NCBI RefSeq assembly: GCF_901000735.1
Contig: NC_081541.1
Span: forward strand, 33,436,060-33,500,059
DNA: 64,000 nt
Origin: Corylus avellana
Taxonomy: Eukaryota; Streptophyta; Magnoliopsida; Fagales; Betulaceae
Direction: 5' to 3'
In this document: piece after piece, positions 28,501-38,034 of the stretch
Numbering within the stretch: the first letter of the stretch is position 1
Layout of the letters: every line of letters starts with the position of its first letter
Notes under the pieces: generated by a model
Database searches by the model: none
Seen by the model: only the letters and a program-made list of their open reading frames with translations
What the model was told of the DNA's origin: nothing
Position numbers and translations under genes: made by a program

Positions 28501-29248
28501 GTACATGAATCCAACTCTTTATTGCCCTTCCAGAATAGCATACAATCATTAAGGCACTCCAAAATCTTCTCATACCCTAGTCCCATGTCTCATAAAAACT
28601 TTTTCGCCTCATATGTATTAACCGGCAGAGTTTCATTACTCTCGGGCAGCAATTGATTGATGAACTCTAGGAAAGCCGAGAAAATCGAGTTACTAAGTCC
28701 ACAACGCACTTCAAGTTGTACAGGTGAACAGTCGCACTTAGTTTGCTATGTTTTGTCCCAGTATGAAGTGGTTTCTCTGCCTTTTTAAGAAGGTTGTAGT
28801 ACTTTAGTGCATCGCCTTCAGCGGCTTCTTCGGTCACAATTTCCTCACCCCCTTACACCACGGCATGAGACTCACAATTGTCTTCCCTGACTACTTCGTG
28901 CATGCCGAATAAATCACCCAACATTCCGTGCATGTCTCCTCCCTGATTTGCGCTTGCACCCGCATCTGAGGCCGGGCGATTGGAATTAGACCCGGTATGA
29001 AGACCCTGTACATGCTTCTCACCGTGATAGAACCAAAGTGTGTATTCCCGCATCATTCATTTTCCCCCTGTCAAGTGGTCGAATACAAAACCCGGCGGGT
29101 GGCGCCGGTTATTTCGACAAACCTTACAAGGGCAATAGATGAATCCATCAGGGGTTCTACAGTTACTAACTGCAAACTCCACAAACAATCTACACTCATC
29201 TCTGTATTCCCTCGTACCCCTAGACTTTGTCATCCAACTCTTGTCAAT
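25595..29248 (-). pseudogene. CACTA-1 TNP2/TNPD-like transposase gene, broken
   Basis: Domains in order on the minus strand: transposase-associated N-terminus (29248-29080, IDKSWMTKSRGTREY; the usual first Met is ATT, next ATG at 29233); zinc-binding part (28586-28158, CTVCGESKW, LRHPADGEAWKSFD); TNP2 catalytic core (28121-27612, SFILSLIIPGPSS, CPCCMNSTRS); DUF4218 (27515-26906, MEQVFPPSFFTSMVHVVVHL); further exons 26830-26549 and about 26450-26350; and DUF4216 (26235-25595, YYDRTKYVMFRCDWADN). Breaks include a stop at about 28853, TAG and TGA replacing conserved Trp codons near 28155 and 28123, and a frame change near 27400. It would have cut and joined the CACTA ends, but cannot now give a full protein. 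Confidence 0.88.
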
Positions 29249-30406
29249 TTTTATCTACGTACATAAATTAGGAATAAATATATAAGACTTAAAAATTGTA
29301 TACCTAATTTCAAGCACATGCATGTATATAAACATAAACCGAAACCTAAATATTTGAACCACATTAAAAATATAAACCTATATATTCTCATATAGGTTTA
29401 AATTGTTTATGTCCAAAAATATATACATATTCATGCCTATCTACATTCATCCGTACCAAAGGGTGTATTTATAACACTTATCTATTATAATTAATCTAGA
29501 AGAACCAATAAAAAAAAAATACTTGATCCAAATTTTAGCATTTTCTTTGGTGGAGACCCTAAACAAATTAATCTAGTTAGGTTATTTTATAAGGTTGTTC
29601 TAGTACATCTACCGAGCTAGGTTCATTTTGAGGACCCTAAATACAATAAATATAGCTTAAATGTCGTTAGACTTTGGCATTAATTAGTAGGTGATGACAT
29701 GCATGGGTCATACAACTCTTTTGTTTGGTGTATTTATTTATTTTTTATCTGATATGTATATAAAGGTTAAAAGAATTTTGAGTGTCTTGCAAATATGGTA
29801 AATGTTTTCGTAATATATATTTTTGGTCCGAACGTTTCTTGGGTTATTGACACATTAGATTAATTTCTTTCATATAAATCACAATTTTAACAAAATTCCA
29901 ACTAGTTTTTAGGTAATATTAATTTTAATGCGTTATATTTCAACTTGAACAAGCTTATAAGTTCCTCAAATTAACCAAAACTTTAATCCATTTTGTATGG
30001 TTTTTTTTGTTTGAAAAATAATATATGTGGGATAGAATAAAGTAAGAATCGAATTGAATATATTTTGCAAGTGTTTTAGGTTATGTGTTTAATTATGATT
30101 AGATTTGTTAAAAAAACTCAAAACAAAAGTGTGAAAAAAAAAAATAGTCTAAAAAACAAAGTCATGACTTTTTACTTATTCATTTGAAGTCTCTCTAAGT
30201 TTGACAAGGTTTGCACTTTTGCCAACTCTTTTTCCCGTTAAATCCATGTAATTTAGATTGAATCCTCGTGTGTGAATTTATAACTTACAAATTAATCCAT
30301 AACGTTTATGGTTAAAAGAATATTAAAAAACACATTAACTTTGAATATTAATTAAACAAAGACTTAAATTAAATCTCTATAAATATTATATGTCACCACG
30401 CACTAC
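29249..30406. other. Non-coding part of CACTA-1 upstream of the transposase
   Basis: AT-rich, no gene seen. If the contig at 44429-49569 is turned round, this joins 47965-47420 after CACTA-2 and forms the first intron or leader of the transposase gene. Confidence 0.5.
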
Positions 30407-30900
30407 CACTACAAAAAAAAAAACCAGTTCTGCCGGTGCCCATCAAACGCCGTTGAATGGGGAAAAAAACGCCGGGAATAGTATTCCTGGCGTTTGGTGT
30501 AGGCGTTGGCTTTAACAGTGTCGGCAAAGGTGTTTCCCGGCGTTTTGGGTGACCGCCGGTGAAGAAAATGAATTCGCCGGCGTCCTCTGTCGACGCCGGC
30601 AGATGAGGTTGCGCCGGCGTCGATGGAGAACGCTGGCAAAGGTAGCTGTGCCGGCGTCGACAGAGGACGCCGGCACAGCTACCTTCGCCGGCGTCCTCTG
30701 TCGACGCCGGCAAATGAGGTTCTGCCGGCGTCAACAGAGTACGCCGGCAAAGGTAGATGTGCCGGCGTTCTCTGTCGACGCCGGCAGATGAGGTTCTTCC
30801 GGCGTCAACAGAAAACGCCGGCAAAGGTAGCTTCGCCGGCGTTTTCTGTCAACGCCGGCAGATGAGGTTCTGCCGGCGTCAACAAAGGACGCCGGCGTAG
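30407..30900. repeat. CACTA-2 left subterminal repeats
   Basis: GC-rich array of a unit of about 60 bp built on GCCGGCGTC and GACGCCGGC in both orientations, with spacers such as AGATGAGGTTCTGCC. It is very CpG-rich against an AT-rich background, so a likely target of DNA methylation. Frames through this array are open only because of the repeat. Confidence 0.85.
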
Positions 30901-31440
30901 GCTGTTGCGTTTTGCTTTTGTTTTTTTTAATTGCTTTTATTTAATGCTCAGGGCGTTTTGCTTTTATTTAATTGCATTTATTTTGCTTTTATTTAATGTT
31001 CAAGACGTTTTGCATTTGTCCAGTTTTTTCCATCCATTACAAAGTCTTGTACATATCCCAAGTTCTGTTGTATTTTGTCGTATCCTTAGTAATACACTTT
31101 TAAGAGAACTTCTTTATCCTCACCTACAAAGTCAATGGAGGAGCAACATGAGAAAATGAAATTTGATTAATGTTAATTGTTCACAGCCTATGTTTCACTT
31201 ATTTTTTCAGCAGTACGTTTTCATTATAACACTGAACGAAATTTTAGGATGCACTGATACTTAGAGAAATTTTTCAACAATTTACCCCTGAATTTGTATA
31301 TCCTGGAAAAATCAATCCTCCCACAAGTTAATCCCATTTGAAGATAGGTCACATCTAGCAGTATTGACATATATAACTCAAATAAAAGGAAAGCTACGAC
31401 TCCTAGAATAGATATAATAAGCACTGATAAGATTTTGAAA
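30901..31440. other. Non-coding stretch next to the CACTA-2 end
   Basis: Contains two or three diverged copies of TTTTGCTTTTATTTAATGCTCA-like sequence (about 30908-31010). No gene seen. Confidence 0.5.
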
Positions 31441-31447
31441 CAAGTAA

Positions 31448-31981
31448 TTATGTATCATCACTTGCAGTGTCTTGCATTACTGGAATTTCAAGAACAAGAA
31501 AGAATACTTTGACAACTTGATCAGCTCGTGTCCTAATATAGAGGCCGGCGGCACTATCAGGGCAAGGTATTTCTACAGCATCTCTCGTGAACATGCCACA
31601 GGTCAAACCTACATATTGAATAGAGGCACATAAATTAGACATAAAGAAAGAAAGACAACTCTTGTAGGTCTTCTAAGTTAATAACATCTTTTATGTTTTA
31701 CATCATTCTGTAGGCTTAATTCCATCAATACAATGAAGAGATCTGAACATTATTTTCATGTTAAACAATATATTGGAAATAGGAGGGATGTAGGGTGTAA
31801 CGCTCCATTTCTGCTAATGTAATGCCTTGCACAAATAACAAATGAATGAGCGACTCATATGCTGTGGTAAGAAAGCAATAATATGAGCAAATGAGCAGAA
31901 AATTAAGCACCTGTCAGTGAACCATGGTCTGTATGCCATCCACACCAGGATGAAGTGGAGTTTCCATCTTCGGTACAATTA
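31448..31981 (-). pseudogene. Captured 2-oxoglutarate/Fe(II)-dependent oxygenase fragment
   Basis: Two exons join in frame on the minus strand. Exon A is 31981-31911 (after TTGCAG, ending CTGACAG before GTGCTT). Exon B starts at 31608 (after TATGTAG). The join reads WCGWHTDHGSLT then GLTCGMFTRD, followed by PDSAAGLYIRTRADQVVKV. The H-T-D triad is the first two iron ligands (HxD) of this oxygenase superfamily. The second His and the Arg that binds 2-oxoglutarate should be in a further exon that is absent; the frame runs to a stop at 31448. It is a gene piece carried by CACTA-2, not a working enzyme. I base the family name on the HxD context and remembered plant members. Confidence 0.75.
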
Positions 31982-31984
31982 CTG

Positions 31985-34603
31985 CAAGTCACATTCTACT
32001 AGATAAAAATTCACCTCCCTAAGCATAAACCAACAATTCTACAATTCTACCTTAGAAGCACATACAGCAATATTCTCCACTATCACAAATTTATTAGGGG
32101 GAACTATACTACCACCAAAACTTACACCTCAATTGCAAAAAAATCTCTGCAATGACCCACCCACAGCCAGCCGTGTCTCCTCCATGGAGATCTGCAGTCC
32201 TGGGTCTCTGGGCCATGGACAAAGTTTTTTTATTATTATTATTTAAAGAAAAAATTGAGGTAAGTGTAGTTTCCCCAATTTATTATTTAAAGACCCATTC
32301 CCAAAAGAATAGTTCATTTTTTTTAAGTAATTTCAATATCATTAATTAAGTGCAAAGAAGTGCAACCCTAATACACATGTAATATACAAGAGAACCCCTA
32401 ATCTAAAGAATAGTTTCTGTTTTCTATAAAGCAATATTATCAAATAATATTTATAATGATAAAGTAAGCTTCAGTGTAAGATTCATGATGCCCAAACTAG
32501 AGGTAAAAATCATAACCGAAAGATAGCAAGGAAGAAACCTCCACATCAGAATAATGCATTACTTTCAAGTATTCATATATGATTGCTCGCACACCAACTC
32601 AATGTTAACCAAATAAAATTCAGTCCTAGCCATGAAATTCCCTAATTGCCCATACAACTTAGGGGAACCAGCAAAAAAAAAAAATCTGAAGCAACAATCC
32701 AAAAGAAAACTTTTACTAATAATATGCCCCCTTTCTTGGGCCACATGTTAGCCTTTCATTGCCTTGTGATGATCTTGCTCATCAAGTAATTGATGTTCAC
32801 TTTAATTTCCATTAATATGGACAACATCAAGTTATAGTATTTTTTTCTGGATCTCAGTTTAAGAACTTCATAAAACCTGAGATTGCATCTGCTGCAGTAT
32901 TATGATAAAGCTTCCTTCAGAAAGTTGCACACCTAAGTTTTGGGACATATATACCTTACATAATGTAAAGAACTTGTGCAGCCCATTACTAAATCAAGTT
33001 GAAGCGATGAGTATGTGTGACAACTTCAATCATGCCAATTTCTTTATCCTTCTTAATGTAGCCACATAATTGATTAAAATACAGAACATGGTTCAGCCTG
33101 GTGAGTTTATCTCCTATGGCCACACAAAAAAAATTGATGAACAAAAATAAAACAAAATTACCTCTGCTGTGCTGGAAAATAGTATAGCAGACGCCCTTTA
33201 TGACAAACAGAGGTGAGAACATCAATTGCATTGTACTAGAATTTCACTCACGCTAATGACTGTTTATTCATCAAGTTGGCACAGATACACATTAAGAACA
33301 TGAATTTCAGGGAGTAAACTTTGTAAAGCAAAACCTTCAGGGACCAGTATCTTCTACAAACCCAGCTTTTACTCGAGTCAAGTAAAAAATAAAACAATTA
33401 AAAAAACTATATTTTGGCACTATTAAAGTTCAATAAGCACATACACGAATATTTAAAAAATTGTAAACTGGAGTACACACTGCAGAGAAACCATTGGAGG
33501 TACCAACAAAGCATATGACCGAGGACATGCTATGACAGTCTTTTGGTGTCAAGATGCATCAGATGGTTGTAGCATCATGATAAACATGATAGAGCATAGC
33601 GTATTATTAGCATCATTTGTTCTCTCTATCACCTAGCAGGTTCAGAATGTGCTCAAGTTTCCAGAACATCCAAAGCAACCATTTAAAATGGAAAAAAAAA
33701 TTTCTCAAGAAGGATCCATTCTCACCTATGCTGGAAAATATGCGCAACAAAAGCAAGGTTCAGATTGGGGGAACCTTCCACAATATCTTTTGCAGTTAAG
33801 TGTCAAATACACCTGCCATGATTTTAAATTACACAATTATGGTTCACCTTCTGACAATTTCTTCCTACATTCTTTTGTAGGCCAAATCATTTTCAAATTT
33901 ATAAGTGAAAAACTGAAAATTTACTAAGCAAAACCGAATAGCTGTGCCAATCTACGGGGAAAGTAAGTACAACATTTAATTTATTTTCTGTCTTACATTT
34001 TCTTGGTAACCAAATAGAGCATTAATCAATTCACACTCCTCCACAACTAATCAGAAGAATTAAAAACCCAGGTCTAAAATACGGTTATAAACAAATAAAA
34101 GAAAAGGCCAACGAGGTTCATATTTCTTTCTTGCTTACGTTTTCTTCAACAACCAAACAGAGAATATAAGATCTTTCCTGGCATAAGTACAAAAATTAGA
34201 ACTTCAAACATCAACAAATGTTTGACAATGCCAAAGGTGGAGCTAAATTTTTAATTTATATTCTTTCTTACATTTTCTTGGAAACAAAACGGAGCACTAT
34301 CCAATTCGCATTCCTCAACCAGAAATCAGAGGAATCGAGAACTCAGATTTCAAATTCAAACTTTAACCCCAAAAAAAAAAAAAGCTGACAAGATTCACAT
34401 TTCTTTTTTTGCTGACTGTCTTCTTAACAACCAAACAGAGAACTCATCAACTTTTATAAGATCTTTCCAGACAAAACTAGAAGAAAGAAATTCAAATAGC
34501 AATAAGAGTTACCAAGTGAAACCGAATAGCTGAGCCACAAAGTGGAAGTAAAGTTTTAATTTTCTCTTACATTTGGAAACCAAACAGAGCACCAATCAAT
34601 TAC
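31985..34603. other. Probable intron sequence of captured genes
   Basis: No exon could be supported. Diverged repeats of about 295 bp occur at roughly 33960-34060, 34245-34330 and 34550-34610 (CTTACATTTTCTTGG, ACCAAACAGAG, AATCAATT), suggesting duplication inside an intron. It may derive from fimbrin intron 1 and/or the oxygenase gene. Confidence 0.45.
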
Positions 34604-34833
34604 GTGAGATTTCAAGCTCCGGAGCTCCACTTGCGTGAACTGGTTCTGCAGCCATGGATCGGAGACGAGAATGCCTACGAAGCCGGGCATTTCTTGCTGT
34701 ATATTTCTTGGGCGAAGAAATGGATGAGAAAAATGGAGCATAGCCATGGATCGGAGACGAGAATGCCTGCGAAGCCGGACATTTATTTCTGTATATTTCT
34801 TCGGCGAAGAAATGGATGAGAAAAATGGAGCAT
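34604..34833 (-). pseudogene. Captured fimbrin first exon, start codon region duplicated
   Basis: Fimbrins are actin-bundling proteins. The minus strand from ATG at 34690 reads [20 protein letters not shown] and then VELRSLKSH, with a GT donor directly after (34604/34603). This matches the N-terminus of plant fimbrins, which begin with a Gly-rich start, [17 protein letters not shown] and LKS. A 92-bp tandem duplication (34650-34741 and 34742-34833) gives a second, upstream ATG (34782) reading [14 protein letters not shown] before diverging. No later fimbrin exon (EF-hand or calponin-homology) is present. It reads in the same direction as the CACTA-2 transposase and the oxygenase fragment. Confidence 0.8.
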
Positions 34834-35079
34834 AGCCTCGAGAATAGCCTCGAGCATCACAACCCAGCTTCATTGACGTAACTAGGGTAGAGATTTCGCA
34901 GAGAGAGAGAGCGGAAGAGGGGGTAGGAGGGATATGCTGTGAACGAAGGAGATGAGGGCGAAAATTGGGGGAATTTTGAGAAGGGCGGGTGAATTAAATT
35001 TTCACCCATTTCGGCGGCTAGTGCCAAAAATTTAAGAAATGTTTACTTTACTCTTTTTTATTTTAAAAATATTCTTATA

Positions 35080-35245
35080 TTTTAAGGGTAATTGAATAAT
35101 ATGTGCAATTTAATAAGATTACAATAATCATTAAATATGAATATTAAATAATATAATCCTTATATTTCAAGGGTAATTGAATAAATATGTGTAATTTAAT
35201 AACATCACAATAATCATTAAATATGAATTTAAATAATAAAAGTGA
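35080..35245. repeat. 82-bp AT-rich tandem duplication
   Basis: Two copies of a segment with AAGGGTAATTGAATAA, AATTTAATAA and CAATAATCATTAAATATGAA. Confidence 0.8.
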
Positions 35246-35737
35246 ATAATATTAATGCTTAATCATATAATCATTAGATCATGTTATATAAAATCGAAAA
35301 TTGCACGAATTGTTAGAGATCATATGATAATACTTAGATCATGTCATCACATTCTTAGGAATTATGATCATTATAACTCAAAATTATCATATTATTATAT
35401 GATAATCGTTAGATCATATTATCATACTTATGAATTAATCATATTATTATATATATGATAATTGTTAATTAGATCATATTATCATATTTATGAATTATGA
35501 TCATTATGACTAATATTGATCATATGGTCTTAGATCTTGGACAACATGATCTAATGATTCATATGTAACTAATGATAATACTAAGATGTAATGATTATAT
35601 TCATATCATATAGTAATTATATAAATTATATAACATATGGTCTTATGAGATTCATATGATGATATTTAAGAATTTGGATAACTATGAGTCATAATGATCA
35701 TACTTATCATAGATAATCTTATAAGTCATAAGATATA
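35246..35737. other. Very AT-rich stretch
   Basis: Built of short ATCATATGAT/ATGATCATAAT-type motifs with many local inverted repeats. No gene seen. Confidence 0.5.
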
Positions 35738-35922
35738 GGGAAAATTACACCTTACCGCCCCAAAGTTTGGAACGATTTTCAATTCGACCACTAATGTTTC
35801 AATTTTTGCAATGCACTCCCCCAAACTTGCAATTTTTTTTCAATTCGACCAATTTTATCCAAAAATTCTCATATTACCCCTAAGATATATGATATTATGG
35901 GGCGGTAAGGTGTAATTTTTCC
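35738..35922. mobile_element. MULE-type MITE inside CACTA-2
   Basis: Terminal inverted repeats of about 24 bp begin GGGAAAATTACACC and end GGTGTAATTTTTCC. A 9-bp target duplication TAAGATATA stands at 35729-35737 and 35923-35931. Nine-base target duplications are a mark of Mutator-type transposition. It is 185 bp long with no coding capacity. Its ends differ from those of the large MULE at 49670-58488, so another family mobilised it. Confidence 0.88.
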
Positions 35923-36153
35923 TAAGATATATGATATTATGAGGCATTAAAAATTTGAAATATTATCTTAAATTCCATTAAACACATTCCATTGAAAATT
36001 ACTATGACCAAGTTCATATATCCCTAATTGAAAAACCCAAACCAATATCTAGTTATAAAACAAAAATCTTTCAAGTCATGTCCAAAGTAAATATAAAAAC
36101 TTCTAATCTACTACATCTTGCATCATTTGGTCAGGTAGAATGAGTAAGATCTT

Positions 36154-37887
36154 TCATCGTTGCCTAAAGTTTTCGAGTAGAGGTCTCAACTCTGCTATCT
36201 CTGCCCTCAATGCCGCTCTTTCTTGTGCATCTTCCTGTATACAATAAACATTTAGAACATAGTTGACGAAACCAAATGAATGTAATACAACATAACATAA
36301 TTTAAGAAATAGCTGGATTATAATTTAACCTCTCGTTGTCGCCTCAACTCTGCTACCTCTAACCTTAGTGCCGCAAGTTCTTGTGCATCTTCTGGTGTAG
36401 AAGCACTAGCAATAGATTGTGAATTACCATGACCCGGAAGGGATGAAGGAGTAATCCCTAGTCCAAAACCCACGCACGCGACCATGACGTTCCTTACCCA
36501 AAGATTTTGAGTAGGCATCATTAGCATGGTACATCATGCTGCCTACTTGGGTACCCTCTTGCGAGTTTGGAGGCTCCTGCATTATGTCTTCCTCCATTTG
36601 AGACTGTAACCAAGTGAAGCCATGAAATTCAGTAGTAAGCACATTAAGCTGAGTGAAGAAATAAATAAAATTTAAAACAATACTAGTTAGCTAGTGGTTT
36701 TAAATATTACTTACAACAACTCGTCTTGTCTTATCATTCACATGCGTGCCATCATTATGCTTATGTGTGTCAATAAAGACTGCGGGCCTGGTTGGTATCA
36801 CCCCAGTAGATTTCCTCTACACATTTCAATTTATCAGGTTTGTAAACAAAATCAACAACTTCAATTGTACTACTAACTAAAAACTAAGTACCATTTCATT
36901 GGCGCGTCGAGCAAAGCTTTTTGCCCCTGCTGCGTGCTGGATTTCTTGCTTTGATCGGCTCACCTTAGCAACTTGCGCCTTCTCCTACGTTGTCAATATA
37001 ATAGAGTCAAACATTTATAATCCTATAGTTGCTTATAAATTATTTTTATAAATTTGGTACCTGAACTTTTCCATCTTTCCAGTAGTTTACAAGATTTGCA
37101 AATTGCATGATGTTAATTTTGGTTGAGTCAGCACTTGCCACTATTTCTGCAGCAGTTAATGAATTGCTGAAGTGAGTATTCTTCAATTTACTCCGGTACT
37201 CCCGCAATTGCTTTCCCATGTTGTGCAATACCCACTCCTTGATTTTTGAAGCTTGGCGTTCTGGTATAAAGAACTTTTTCTACAATCAAATAAAAAAATT
37301 AATGATGATATTGTTGCAATTTTTAAAATTATTACAAAAATATAAAGAAGACGTCAACATAAAATTGAATTTTCATACTTGTATTAAGTTCCACGCATCC
37401 TCCTTGTGTCTATTAGGAACTTTCTTCCAATTCACAACATCTATAGGCATAATGTTTTTATCCTTAACAAGTGTGCCAGCGAAAGTACTGAACTTCAAGC
37501 CTTGATCGCAAATTGGCTGACCTAAGCCATTAAATTCGATGATTACTTTTTCATCCTCCGGTAAATTCCATATGCCTGGCATACGGGTAACACCACGCCT
37601 TCTCTTGTTGCCTGCAATGTGTAGAAAATAAAATTAATGTTAAGAATTTGGAAAATATATTTTAATTAATTTTAAAAATGCAACAATATGTTACACATAC
37701 CGCCAGTGTCTACCTCCCCAGGCGTGGGAATTGTCTGCTCAGGATCCTCATAAGGGAGAAAAGCTCCTAAATCATCGTTGCTAGTAGCTCCTTGAAGTGA
37801 AGGTCCATCACCTATGGAATCGTGTTGTGTAGGGGCCTCCATAGGCTGCACAGATCGGGTAGTCCTCAATCGTTTGGTCGGGGCCAT
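36154..37887 (-). pseudogene. CACTA-2 TNPA-like gene (plant transposase, Ptta/En/Spm family)
   Basis: Exons can be read on the minus strand: 37887-about 37700 (MAPTKRLRTTRSVQPMEAP), 37610-37382 (WNLPEDEKVIIEFNGLGQPI; VPNRHKEDAWNLIQ), 37278-37062 (FFIPERQASKIKEW, then KQLREYRSKLKN), about 36985-36893 (a Q-A-V-A-K-V-S/KSFARRANEM segment), about 36818-36715 (RPAVFIDTHKHNDGTHVND), 36610-36335 (coiled coil AQELAALRLEVAELRRQRE) and 36236-36154. The order is that of the Transposase_24 family, matching the gene at 23088-25395. I saw no stop inside the exons I traced, so this protein could still be made. Gene status is uncertain because its partner transposase is deleted. Confidence 0.75.
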
Positions 37888-38034
37888 ATGCCTACACCAA
37901 TCAACATCATATCAGACTAATAGCACCAAAGTATGTAATAATCACAAAAAAAATCATCAGCAATCATGTGAACACTTACATCCACACTCTTGCATGGACA
38001 AGTGAACATTTCAAAAGTGAATACATAACGATGA

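Larger units (their letters stand above)
15265..30406 (-). mobile_element. CACTA-1, En/Spm-type DNA transposon (left part)
   Basis: The left terminus is CACTACAAAAAAATG at 15265, preceded by candidate 3-bp target TAG (15262-15264), and followed by about 550 bp of subterminal repeats. The two transposase genes read on the minus strand, so this is the 3' end of the element. Inside are an L1 LINE (16041-21762) and, at 30407, the second CACTA element, whose target duplication is TAC (30404-30406). The 5' remainder lies at 46997-47965 in a contig that seems to be backwards. The right terminal inverted repeat was not found. Coding parts are mutated, so the element is not autonomous. Confidence 0.85.

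Noticed and set aside
30393..30865. Overlapping open frames with repeated Pro-Ala-Ser-Thr-Asp motifs
   Set aside because: They are by-products of the GC-rich CACTA-2 subterminal repeat, open on both strands because the unit length is close to a multiple of three.
32989..33927. Short frames that might be further exons of the captured oxygenase or fimbrin
   Set aside because: No recognisable motif and no consistent splice phase; left as probable intron sequence.
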